A stretch of DNA of 37,783 nt from Pseudomonas peli. GTDB lineage: Bacteria; Pseudomonadota; Gammaproteobacteria; Pseudomonadales; Pseudomonadaceae. The stretch lies in NCBI RefSeq assembly GCF_900099645.1, contig NZ_FMTL01000009.1:1-37783 (forward strand), read 5' to 3'. The notes under the pieces were generated by a model, which was given only the letters and a program-made list of their open reading frames with translations, searched no databases and was not told the DNA's origin. Shown piece after piece: positions 1 to 6,942 of the stretch (the first letter of the stretch is position 1; every line of letters starts with the position of its first letter). The position numbers were made by a program, and so were the translations under genes.

Positions 1-16
1 CGGCCAAAAGCAGCCG
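1..16. repeat. Fragment of the GGCCAAAAGC-type dispersed repeat
   Basis: The window opens with CGGCCAAAAGCAGCCG, which resembles the GGCCAAAAG half at 2675-2685 and, in reverse complement, the CTTCTGGCCGG motif at 2651 and 715. It is a half element cut by the window edge. The remaining sequence up to 282 shows no gene I can support. Confidence 0.35.
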
Positions 17-282
17 CTCGGATATCTCTGCAAAAGCTGGGCTCTTCACTCGACGAAGAAATCGAGCCGTGTTGAGATCTGTGTCTATACTTTGACTGTT
101 CAAAAATCTGGTTTAGCTCTTGGGTTATGGTGCATTTGTCATGCAGTTCTACTGAAGCTGGAGCATCGATTTTGCCTGGCTAGCATCACACAGAAACCAT
201 ATTTCTAATGGGCAAACAGTCATTTTTTGGACCGCAGCGATATCGATGGATCTCATGAAAGCCAAAAATAAGGAATAGCTAT

Positions 283-618
283 ATGTCTGGGACGTTTGAA
301 ATATACAACGACAAAGCGGGTGAATTTCGTTTTCGGCTCAAAGCCAACAATGGCCAAGCAATTCTGGCCAGCGAGGGCTACAAGGATAAGTCTGGATGTC
401 TAAATGGAGTCGAGTCAGTCAAAAAAAATGCGCCTGATGATGCACGCTACGAGCGTAAGGCCAGCGGGGCTGACAAGTTTATGTTCAACCTTAAGGCGGG
501 TAATCACCAAGTAGTCGGGACGAGCCAGTCATATGCCTCCGAAGCCTCACGCGACAAGGGTATCGAGTCGGTGAAAAACCACGCACCCGACGCTAAGGTT
601 GTTGAGGTGGGCAATTAA
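283..618 (+). CDS. yegP: YegP family (DUF1508) protein
   Basis: This 111-residue protein is built from two copies of the DUF1508 repeat, at about residues 11-55 and 61-105. Each has an F-x-F-x-L-K-A-x-N-x-x core followed by G-(I/V)-E-S-V-K-x-(N/H)-A-P. Length and layout match E. coli YegP (about 110 aa). The family is small, soluble and of unknown biochemical role; it is often listed with stress-induced proteins. The ATG at 283 is preceded by AAGGA eight bases upstream, which supports the start. The gene stands alone, followed by a hairpin with a short T run. Family assignment is firm; function is unknown. Confidence 0.85.
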   Translation: MSGTFEIYNDKAGEFRFRLKANNGQAILASEGYKDKSGCLNGVESVKKNAPDDARYERKASGADKFMFNLKAGNHQVVGTSQSYASEASRDKGIESVKNHAPDAKVVEVGN

Positions 619-663
619 TCGCTTCAGTCTGTTCAAAATCACTTGGGCATTTCGTTGAGATGG

Positions 664-692
664 GCGGCTGAGTATTCTTAATAGCCGCTTTT
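664..692 (+). terminator. Likely rho-independent terminator of the yegP-like gene
   Basis: GCGGCT (664-669) pairs with AGCCGC (683-688) across a 13-nt loop and is followed by TTTT. It lies 46 nt after the yegP stop. The stem is short, so it is moderate evidence only. Confidence 0.5.
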
Positions 693-713
693 CCCTGCTC
701 GGATGTGATCGAC

Positions 714-734
714 CGCTTCTGGCCGGTTAGCGAC
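714..734. repeat. Left inverted-repeat arm flanking the recombinase gene (copy D)
   Basis: TGGCCGGTTAGCGAC at 720-734 is the exact reverse complement of 1434-1448, just past the recombinase stop codon. The similarity continues outward imperfectly through CCGCTTC (714-719). The recombinase gene is therefore enclosed by a 15-bp perfect inverted repeat about 700 bp apart. The arm shares its sequence with the palindromic repeat copies A, B and C. Confidence 0.6.
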
Positions 735-758
735 CACTTCTCAGGCTAGCCATGCTTG

Positions 759-777
759 TCCTCCCACATGTGGAGGA
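759..777 (+). promoter_or_regulatory. Hairpin sequestering the recombinase ribosome binding site
   Basis: TCCTCC (759-764) pairs perfectly with GGAGGA (772-777) around a 7-nt loop. GGAGGA is the Shine-Dalgarno sequence for the ATG at 784, six bases downstream. In the folded form the ribosome site would be hidden, so translation of the recombinase is probably kept low or made conditional. Pairing is seen directly; the regulatory effect is inferred. Confidence 0.55.
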
Positions 778-783
778 CTTGCC

Positions 784-1404
784 ATGAACATCACTGCTAC
801 CTGCACCCGCCGGCCCTGGAACAAAGGAAAGTTGGTCGGACAGAAAACCCCGCTCCGGCTGAGAGATATCTGGGCCATCCGAGTAAGGCTTCAGCTTGCA
901 GAACGAACCCGGGATCTGGCTTTGTTCGATCTGGCCATCGACAGCAAGCTTCGAGCCTGCGACTTAACCAAGCTCCGTGTATGCGACGTTGCTCATGGCG
1001 AGCATGTGTCATCACGAGCAATGGTTATGCAGCAGAAAACGAAGCGACCAGTGCAGTTCGAAATTACTGAGCAAACACGGTCTGCTCTCGCGGCCTGGAT
1101 ACACCAAGCCCAGCTCCGTAGCCAGGACTGCCTTTTCCCGAGCAGGCTGCACACCTCAGACCATCTATCCACTCGTCAATACGCTCGTATCGTCAAAGGC
1201 TGGGTGCAAGCCATTGGCCTTGATCCGGCCATGTATGGCACTCACACAATGAGACGTATAAAGGCATCACTGATCTATCGCAGGACAAAGAACTTGCGGG
1301 CCGTTCAACTTCTGCTTGGCCATACGAAGCTGGAGAGCACCGTTCGATATCTTGGGATTGAGGTCGACGACGCCTTGGAAATGGCAGAGCAGACCGAGGT
1401 TTGA
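784..1404 (+). CDS. Minimal tyrosine recombinase (site-specific integrase)
   Basis: This 206-residue protein is essentially only the catalytic domain of a tyrosine recombinase, about half the usual integrase length (300-400 aa), with no separate core-binding domain. Visible catalytic residues are Arg57 (SKLRACDL), Lys85 or Lys87, the H-x-x-R box at His154-Arg157 (THTMRR), His180 (LLLGHTKLES) and the nucleophile Tyr189 (VRYLG), so it looks active. The N-terminus RRPWNKGK is a hallmark of a family of short recombinases that I recall as widespread in Proteobacteria. A strong Shine-Dalgarno sequence is buried in a hairpin. Inverted repeats flank the gene and a palindrome starts just after the stop. 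A decayed relative lies at 24.1 kb. Substrate sites and biological role are unknown to me; the nearby repeats are the obvious candidates. Confidence 0.9.
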   Translation: MNITATCTRRPWNKGKLVGQKTPLRLRDIWAIRVRLQLAERTRDLALFDLAIDSKLRACDLTKLRVCDVAHGEHVSSRAMVMQQKTKRPVQFEITEQTRSALAAWIHQAQLRSQDCLFPSRLHTSDHLSTRQYARIVKGWVQAIGLDPAMYGTHTMRRIKASLIYRRTKNLRAVQLLLGHTKLESTVRYLGIEVDDALEMAEQTEV

Positions 1405-1410
1405 CCATGT

Positions 1411-1448
1411 ATAGCGACGGTCGAAGTCAGGCCGTCGCTAACCGGCCA
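1411..1448 (+). repeat. Palindromic repeat copy A, behind the recombinase gene
   Basis: TAGCGACGG (1412-1420) and CCGTCGCTA (1432-1440) form a perfect 9-bp stem with an 11-nt loop, followed by ACCGGCCA, which completes the 15-bp inverted repeat with 720-734. The same sequence recurs inverted at 6564-6600 and 24063-24100. It starts seven bases after the recombinase stop and could be a terminator, a recombination site or both. Confidence 0.7.
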
Positions 1449-1503
1449 AATGCTGCCTCCGGCAGCTACCGACCAAAGCCTCCACAGAATTCCATCCAAA
1501 TAC

Positions 1504-2412
1504 TCATTGGCGCCTAGCCCACGGGGCAAACAGGGCGCGCAGCAGGCGGGATAAGAACTTGGGTACATCAATCTCGGCGATCAGCAGAGCTGAAAAGATG
1601 AGAGCTGCACCGGCCAGGGTTCTTCCATCCAAGGTTTCGCCAAGGAGCATCGCTCCCGCGAATGCTGCGAAGATGGGCTCGAACAGGTAGGTCAGGGCTA
1701 CTTTTTCTTCTTCGAGATACTTCTGCGCAGCACTCTGAACCGCGTACATGAAGGCTGTGGCGAGCAACGCGCAGAACAGAACTCCTTCCCAGAAGGAGGA
1801 ATCCATTGGGGCCCATTCGGCCCTAGCGTCGAAAAGTGCAGCAAAAAGGCATCCAGTAGCGCAGGTAGCCAGCGCAGTGATGACCGTAAGCATCGAGTCG
1901 TACTTATGCGAGAAGAAGCCAACCGTGAGCACATATGCGGCAAAAAAGACTGCACAGCACATGATCCAGATGTCACCTGGATTCAGAGTAAGCCCGGCCC
2001 TCGTAACGATCAGATAGAGCCCTGTCAGCGCGACGGCGCAGCAGAGCCAGATTCGAGGCTCGACGCGCTTCCGAAAGAGAGCCCACTTGAAGACCGGGAT
2101 GAGCAATACATCCAGGCCAGTGATGAAGGCGGTGTTGGTGATGCTGGTGTGCTGAAGCCCGACAGTCTGGAAAATGTTACCCAAACACAAGGGTAGACCT
2201 ATGGCCACGCCGGCCAGGAGCGTTTCTTTGTTGATCAGTTTCAGCCGTCTGAAAAAGATCACGCAAAGCACTAGCGTAGCGAGTGCGAACTTGTACCCCA
2301 GGAATACGAAGGGTGACCCGTCCGCAACACCCACTTTGGTGAAGGCAAACGAAATCCCCCAGAACGCGGTTCCGAGGATTAACATGCATAGATATGTCTG
2401 ACGAACAGGCAT
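1504..2412 (-). CDS. EamA/DMT-family permease
   Basis: A polytopic inner-membrane protein of about 302 residues with ten predicted hydrophobic segments in two homologous EamA halves, the usual layout of the drug/metabolite transporter superfamily (RhaT/YdcZ-like carriers). The first half includes FWGISFAFTKVG; the second ends with the typical segment ALTYLFEPIFAAFAGAMLLGE. The substrate cannot be read from sequence. An ATG at 2427 would add five residues but has no visible ribosome site; the ATG at 2412 has GGATGG seven bases upstream and is preferred. The stop lies 55 bp from repeat copy A, and the gene points toward the recombinase. It is the first cargo gene inside the repeat-bounded segment. 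Confidence 0.85.
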   Translation of the reverse strand: MPVRQTYLCMLILGTAFWGISFAFTKVGVADGSPFVFLGYKFALATLVLCVIFFRRLKLINKETLLAGVAIGLPLCLGNIFQTVGLQHTSITNTAFITGLDVLLIPVFKWALFRKRVEPRIWLCCAVALTGLYLIVTRAGLTLNPGDIWIMCCAVFFAAYVLTVGFFSHKYDSMLTVITALATCATGCLFAALFDARAEWAPMDSSFWEGVLFCALLATAFMYAVQSAAQKYLEEEKVALTYLFEPIFAAFAGAMLLGETLDGRTLAGAALIFSALLIAEIDVPKFLSRLLRALFAPWARRQ

Positions 2413-2717
2413 GCGAAAACCATCCATTCAAATTGGAGTGGTTAGAGCATGCGGAGAGGCCGCAAGAAAGCCCGAGTTTGCCTTCAATCTCTTCTCTAAC
2501 GTTAAGGCAAGTCGGTAAAGCGCTTTCATCTGCCGCTATTAATCAATCTGGGGCAGCAGGCTGTCAACAGGTGCTACAAACCAGTCTGCAGCAAGCTGCC
2601 ATCGACAGATGGCTACAACATGGCACCCGATGCACTGTCGCCAGCTTCCGCTTCTGGCCGGGAGAAGGCAGGAACCGGCCAAAAGTAGACCTTCACTGTG
2701 CTTGCTTTGCGCCGCTC
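2413..2717. other. Gene-free stretch between the EamA permease and the cyclophilin-like gene
   Basis: This 305-bp gap carries the upstream region of the permease gene and the inverted repeat at 2651-2685. I see no supported coding sequence or RNA gene in it. Confidence 0.5.
2651..2685. repeat. GGCCGG-type inverted repeat (copy E)
   Basis: CTTCTGGCCGG (2651-2661) and CCGGCCAAAAG (2675-2685) form an imperfect stem with a 13-nt loop. The left half is nearly identical to the outer part of the arm before the recombinase gene (715-726), and the right half matches the window start. It sits 33 bp beyond the 3' end of the cyclophilin-like gene, separating two cargo units. Confidence 0.5.
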
Positions 2718-3164
2718 TTAGTTCACAGAAAAGTGAATAGTCACATCGCCCCGGCCTAACGCTTCAGCTAGCTCATCGGGGCTATCGACACGACCAATCC
2801 GGGTGTAGGAGTAGGTTGACTCGAACGTCTGGTAGAAAATCACCAACGTATCCGTGCCGTACAGCATCAGATCACCATTGCGGATCGTGCCGGGTATTAC
2901 TGCGCGGGTTGGCAGCCGTTGCGGCAGGCTTGCATATTTCTCGTTGGCGTTGAGTTCGCTCATGTTCAGGGTAAGGGGTAATAGTTGTGCAAGTGCCCGT
3001 GAGGTCTCGCTATCGTCGAGGGTGACTGCGAAGCGCTGTTCCCCAATGGTCATCCACATACGATCCTCCTTCAAATTTGTCTCCGCGAATGTGCATTCAC
3101 TGAGGATTAACAGCAGGCATAACCGCACGCCCGAGAGGCAGAAGTGTTGGCTGATGTTATTCAT
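2718..3164 (-). CDS. Secreted cyclophilin-like fold protein
   Basis: A protein of 148 residues. Residues 1-27 form a signal peptide with a hydrophobic core and TFA before the expected cut, so it is probably periplasmic. The mature part carries the cyclophilin-like beta-barrel signature: GTIRNGDLMLYG, then LVIFYQTF and YSYTRIGRVDSP, ending in VTIHFSVN. Members often stand next to efflux or reductase genes and lack demonstrated isomerase activity. The ATG at 3164 is chosen because it overlaps the MFS stop in ATGAATAA, an 8-bp overlap typical of translational coupling; a longer reading frame runs back to a TTG at 3329 but would overlap the pump gene by 173 bp. It is the last gene of the hydrolase-MFS-cyclophilin unit. 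Confidence 0.75.
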   Translation of the reverse strand: MNNISQHFCLSGVRLCLLLILSECTFAETNLKEDRMWMTIGEQRFAVTLDDSETSRALAQLLPLTLNMSELNANEKYASLPQRLPTRAVIPGTIRNGDLMLYGTDTLVIFYQTFESTYSYTRIGRVDSPDELAEALGRGDVTIHFSVN

Positions 3165-4398
3165 CTTGAAGACGTTGTCCTCCAGCTTGCTGAACCGCCT
3201 GCGCACGCATGGCCAGAGCGGTAAGAGCAGCGCCAAGCAGCAGAATGGCTGCACTTGCAGTAAAGGTGCTCTGGTAGCCGCTGTGGTCGAACAACCAGCC
3301 GCCCAGTGTTGAGCCCGAAGCAATAGCAAACTGCACCACTGCCACCATCAGGCCACCGCCGGCCTCGGCATTATTGGGCATCGCTTGTGCAATCCAGCTC
3401 CACCAGCCAACAGGCGCTGCCGTGGCCATCAGCCCCCACAGGCCCAGCAATATCGTCACTGGACCGACCCAGCCGCCGGTGGGGATCAACGCGAGAGCAA
3501 TGACCGCCATGAGCACTGGAATAGTAAACAACGTGCGATATAGGCCCTTTTTCAGCCATGATCCGATCAGCAGGGTTCCACTCAAACCGGCTAGACCGAT
3601 AAACAGCAGGATCAATGACAGGGTAGTGGCGTCGACCAAGGTCACCGTTTCGAGGAAGGGCCGCAGGTAGGTGAACAGAGCAAACTGCCCCATGAAGAAG
3701 GCGCCGCAAGCCGCCATACCCAACGCCACCGAGCGAGTCCTGAGCAGCCTGAACACACAGGGGGCAGGACTCTTCCGCACCGGGGCCTTCATGCTCGGCA
3801 GACTGAGCCACTGCCAGACCAGTGCGACGACTGCTACCGGAACCAGGCAGAGGAACGCCCCCCGCCAACCGATTACCGAACCCAGGTAGCTGCCCAGTGG
3901 CGCCGCGATCACCGTGGCCAGGGTATTGCCACCGTTGAAGATGGCCAGCGCCTTGGGCACTTGATCATCGGGCACCAGGCGCATGGCCGTGGTCGCCGAC
4001 ATTGACCAGAAACCGCCGATGACCACGCCTAACAAGGCTCGCCCTACCATGTAGAGGGTGAAGCTCGGCGCAAGCGCTACAACGGCACCGGAGATCGCCA
4101 TCAGGACTGTCAGGATAAGCAGGAGCGTCTTGCGATCCATGGCCCCGACCAGCCTGGTTATCGACAGGCTGGTCAATACGGCGAACGCCCCGGATATGGC
4201 GATACCCTGTCCGGCAATGCCTTCGCTGACCTGAAGATCCGTTGCCAGGGGCGTGAGCAGACTGACGGGCATGAACTCCGAGGCGATCAGGGCAAAGACG
4301 CAGAGCGTCATCGCGAAGACCCCACCCCAATGACTGGGGCGGGGCAGCGGCTGGTCAGTTGCTATGGCGCTTGGCTGGGCGGCAAGTTGGGTCGTCAT
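3157..4398 (-). CDS. NepI-like MFS efflux transporter (DHA1)
   Basis: A 413-residue major facilitator with 12 predicted membrane helices. Segments such as SEFMPVSLLTPLATDL, GRALLGVVIGGFWSMSA and MRLVPDDQVPKAL closely follow E. coli NepI, the purine ribonucleoside (inosine) exporter, and the ArsJ/AraJ-type DHA1 group; the MDRK loop after helix 2 and VGWWSWI in the second half also fit. It is likely a proton-driven exporter in the inner membrane. NepI itself is known for 6-mercaptopurine and inosine efflux; the substrate here is unproven. It lies 16 bp behind the hydrolase gene and overlaps the cyclophilin-like gene by 8 bp, so the three are probably one transcript controlled by the divergent LysR regulator. 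Confidence 0.88.
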   Translation of the reverse strand: MTTQLAAQPSAIATDQPLPRPSHWGGVFAMTLCVFALIASEFMPVSLLTPLATDLQVSEGIAGQGIAISGAFAVLTSLSITRLVGAMDRKTLLLILTVLMAISGAVVALAPSFTLYMVGRALLGVVIGGFWSMSATTAMRLVPDDQVPKALAIFNGGNTLATVIAAPLGSYLGSVIGWRGAFLCLVPVAVVALVWQWLSLPSMKAPVRKSPAPCVFRLLRTRSVALGMAACGAFFMGQFALFTYLRPFLETVTLVDATTLSLILLFIGLAGLSGTLLIGSWLKKGLYRTLFTIPVLMAVIALALIPTGGWVGPVTILLGLWGLMATAAPVGWWSWIAQAMPNNAEAGGGLMVAVVQFAIASGSTLGGWLFDHSGYQSTFTASAAILLLGAALTALAMRAQAVQQAGGQRLQDE

Positions 4399-4414
4399 GA
4401 TGTCTGCCTGCGGA

Positions 4415-5437
4415 TCACTTCAGGCTGTTCTTGAAGAACTGGGTAAGTTTGTCGAAAGGAATCAGCTGCACCCGGTCATACAGGTCGACGTGCCCGGCGT
4501 TAGGGACGATGTAAAGCTCCTCGGGTTCGCCTGCCAGTCGGAAAGCCTCTTCACTGAACTCACGCGAGTGGGCGTTCTCGCCAGCGATAAAGAGCATCGG
4601 GCGTGGGGAGATGGTCTCGATGTCCGAAAATGGATAGAAGTTCATGAACTTGATATTGCTGGTCAGCGTCGGGTGGGTGGTCAGCTCGGAGCTGGAGCTC
4701 GCCGGGGTGAACGCGCCACGTGCAGTGCGATAGAAATCGAAGAACTCACGCTGGATCGGGTGCGTATCTTCCGTCAGCTCATGCACAGTGCCGCTGGTGT
4801 ATTGCGTCTTTCCGCCCGTGAACTCCACGTAGCGCTGCTCGGCCGCTGCAGCGATTGCCTGCTTGCGCTGCTCCAGGGTTTGCGAATGTTTGAGGCCGTT
4901 ACGGTTGGCGGCCCCCATGTCATACATGCTGACCGTTGCTATCGCCTTCATACGCGGGTCGATCTTGGCTGCACTGATTACGAAGCTGCCACAGATACCC
5001 AGCACACCGATGCGCTGGCGATCCACAAACGCCTGGGTGCCGAGATAATCGACAGCGGCACTAAAATCTTCCGCGTACATATCGGGGAGAACGGCGTTGC
5101 GCGGGCCGCCCTCGCTCTCGCCCCAGAACGACAAGTCCAATGCCAGGGTCACGAAGCCTTGCTCCGCCAGTTTCTGGGCATACAGGTTGGAACTCTGCTC
5201 CTTCACCGCGCCCATGGGATGGCCAACGATGATTGCCGGGCTGCGTGCAGATTTATCTGCACGCTTGGGGATGAACAGATTACCCACCACCTTCATCTGG
5301 TACTGGTTGTTGAAGCTGACCTTTTCCATGGTCACCTTGTCGCTCTTGAAGAAATTGTCAGCACCGTTGGACATATCGGCTCCTAGAGCTGTGATCGAGC
5401 TGAGCAGAAGGCCTAGCGCTACAAAAAGTCTGTTCAT
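4415..5437 (-). CDS. Secreted alpha/beta hydrolase (dienelactone-hydrolase-like)
   Basis: With the ATG at 5437 the protein has 340 residues and a clear signal peptide (about residues 1-20, ending in TALGA), so it is probably periplasmic. That start has AGAGGA eight bases upstream; an in-frame ATG at 5455 lacks one. The fold is an alpha/beta hydrolase: oxyanion region VGHPMGAVKEQ, nucleophile elbow LGICGSF with Cys as the probable nucleophile as in dienelactone hydrolases, acid loop FIAGENAHS and catalytic His in PNAGHVDLYD. Related proteins are often annotated as YcjY-like or DLH family. The substrate is unknown. It heads an operon with a NepI-like pump, suggesting detoxification or release of a small compound, and is divergent from a LysR gene. 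Confidence 0.82.
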   Translation of the reverse strand: MNRLFVALGLLLSSITALGADMSNGADNFFKSDKVTMEKVSFNNQYQMKVVGNLFIPKRADKSARSPAIIVGHPMGAVKEQSSNLYAQKLAEQGFVTLALDLSFWGESEGGPRNAVLPDMYAEDFSAAVDYLGTQAFVDRQRIGVLGICGSFVISAAKIDPRMKAIATVSMYDMGAANRNGLKHSQTLEQRKQAIAAAAEQRYVEFTGGKTQYTSGTVHELTEDTHPIQREFFDFYRTARGAFTPASSSSELTTHPTLTSNIKFMNFYPFSDIETISPRPMLFIAGENAHSREFSEEAFRLAGEPEELYIVPNAGHVDLYDRVQLIPFDKLTQFFKNSLK

Positions 5438-5550
5438 GGGGATGGTCCTCTTCATGGGTTGAAGATCAGTCGCGGAGTTGGCTCTGGCGCTTGTTTGGCC
5501 CCACTCGCGGGAGAAGACGCAAATGGGTGGAAGGCATTGTCGTGAAAAAA

Positions 5551-5570
5551 TTAGGCTCTGATTAGCTAAT
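5551..5570. promoter_or_regulatory. Candidate LysR operator in the divergent promoter
   Basis: The 183-bp gap between the hydrolase and LysR starts contains the perfect 10-bp palindrome ATTAGCTAAT (5561-5570), preceded by a half copy TTAG at 5551. LysR regulators usually bind palindromes in such divergent gaps. No binding data; position and symmetry only. Confidence 0.35.
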
Positions 5571-5620
5571 GAATGCTTAAAGCCGCTATAACCTCTGCTA
5601 CTCAATCAGAGGATGGGCGC

Positions 5621-6514
5621 ATGCCTCGACATAACTTCAACGATCTACAGGCCTTTGTGACAGTGGCTCGCGAAGGCAGCTTCACGCGTGCAGCAGCACA
5701 CTTAGGCGTTACCCAGTCGGCAGTCAGTCAGGTGGTGTCCGGACTGGAGGCAAGGCTGCAGATCCGCCTGCTCACACGTACCACCCGTAGCGTTTCCCTG
5801 ACGGTGGCCGGTGAAAGACTGATGGAGGCCATCGGCCATCGTTTCGACGAGATCGAAGCCGAGCTGGATGCCCTGACCGAGCTGCGCGACAAGCCGGCAG
5901 GCACGGTGCGTATCACCTGTGGCGACAACATCATCAAGACGACCTTGCTACCCAAGCTGATCCCCGTCCTGGCGGCCTATCCGGATATCAAGCTCGAATT
6001 CAATATCAACTATGGCTTCTGTGACATCGTGGCTGAGCGTTTCGATGCTGGCGTGCGCTTCGGCGCCACGGTGGCGCAGGACATGATTGCGCTGCCCATC
6101 GGCGGCGACCTGCGCATGGCCGCAGTGGCTGCACCCAGCTACTTTGCCGAGCACCCCATACCCATGCATCCGCACGATCTGGCGGCGCATCGGTGCATCG
6201 ATATCCGCTTTCCTACCTACGGTGGGGTGGATGCCTGGGAGTTTGAGCGCAAAGGCAAAAAACTGAAGGTGAGGGTCGAAGGGCAGTTGGTATTCAACAC
6301 GACGACCCATATCGCGGACGCCGCTGTCGGTGGTTTGGGAATTGCCTATCTACCCGAAGATGAGTTCGCTCCGCACCTTGAAGAGGGCCGGCTGATTCGT
6401 GTGCTGGAGGATTGGTGCGAGCCATTTTCCGGCTATCACCTCTACTATCCCAGTCGTAGACAACCTTCGCCGGCCTTCGCTTTGGTGCTCGAAGCATTGC
6501 GAGTGACGAAGTAG
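5621..6514 (+). CDS. LysR-family transcriptional regulator
   Basis: A regulator of 297 residues. The N-terminal winged helix-turn-helix spans about residues 5-64 (FVTVAREGSFTRAAAHLGVTQ followed by SAVSQ), and a LysR substrate-binding domain follows from about residue 90, with the DIRFPTYGGVDAWEF stretch typical of the CrgA/AaeR-like group. The ATG at 5621 has AGAGGA eight bases upstream; an earlier in-frame ATG at 5573 has no ribosome site. It is divergent from the hydrolase-MFS-cyclophilin operon and most likely controls it in response to a small ligand. The stop lies 49 bp before repeat copy B, so this gene forms the right edge of the repeat-bounded cargo. Confidence 0.9.
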   Translation: MPRHNFNDLQAFVTVAREGSFTRAAAHLGVTQSAVSQVVSGLEARLQIRLLTRTTRSVSLTVAGERLMEAIGHRFDEIEAELDALTELRDKPAGTVRITCGDNIIKTTLLPKLIPVLAAYPDIKLEFNINYGFCDIVAERFDAGVRFGATVAQDMIALPIGGDLRMAAVAAPSYFAEHPIPMHPHDLAAHRCIDIRFPTYGGVDAWEFERKGKKLKVRVEGQLVFNTTTHIADAAVGGLGIAYLPEDEFAPHLEEGRLIRVLEDWCEPFSGYHLYYPSRRQPSPAFALVLEALRVTK

Positions 6515-6942
6515 AGCAACAGTGCGGATCGCCCCGGAGATTGGTTACCTCCGTTCCCGCGTCTGGCCATTAGCGACGGCCGGGCTTCGATCGTCGCTAT
6601 GAATTGCATGGCTAACCCTCTGCCTGTTCCGTCATTAATACGACCACATCCTTTCTCTTTTTAACTCGCGTTACTAGCGAGTATCCAGCCATAGAAAAGC
6701 GCTAATCGTCTCAGTGCAATGCCGCATGGTGAAGGACATTGGTGAGCTGCAAGCCTCAACCAGAAGCTCTGCGTTGTGATTGCCTACATCCACACGTTGC
6801 AGTCAAACACCTAAATTTGGCCGTCAACACAGCACAGAAATTATTGCGTGCGCTGTCGAACAGACGACGCTGGGGCGCGCGCGCAGACTGGGAGAAGTAA
6901 AAGCCAGCCCACGGCTGGGAAACCTCTGCAAAGGTATTTGCT
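6515..6942. other. Intergenic region before the arginine deiminase operon
   Basis: Of these 428 bp, 6564-6600 is repeat copy B. The rest should hold the promoter of the arc operon. I looked for an Anr/FNR box (TTGAT-N4-ATCAA) and saw none. A small hairpin, CCAGCC/GGCTGG at 6904-6918, precedes the ribosome site of the first gene. No coding sequence is supported here. Confidence 0.5.
6564..6600 (-). repeat. Palindromic repeat copy B
   Basis: Read on the minus strand this matches copy A (1411-1448) at all but a handful of positions, including the shared blocks ATAGCGACG, TCGAAG and GGCCGTCGCTAA. The stem arms are TAGCGACG (6571-6578) and CGTCGCTA (6592-6599). No recombinase coding sequence is attached. 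It is inverted relative to A and in the same orientation as C. Confidence 0.7.

Noticed and set aside
3165..3329. N-terminal extension of the cyclophilin-like protein to a TTG start
   Set aside because: The extension would overlap the MFS gene by 173 bp and hide a clear signal peptide; the ATG overlapping the MFS stop is better.
4364..5386. Long plus-strand frame (340 codons) over the hydrolase
   Set aside because: Antisense shadow of the hydrolase gene in GC-rich DNA, no ribosome site and no recognisable domain.
6664..6682. Hairpin ACTCGC/GCGAGT as a terminator
   Set aside because: No T run on either strand after the stem and no gene ends nearby that needs it.
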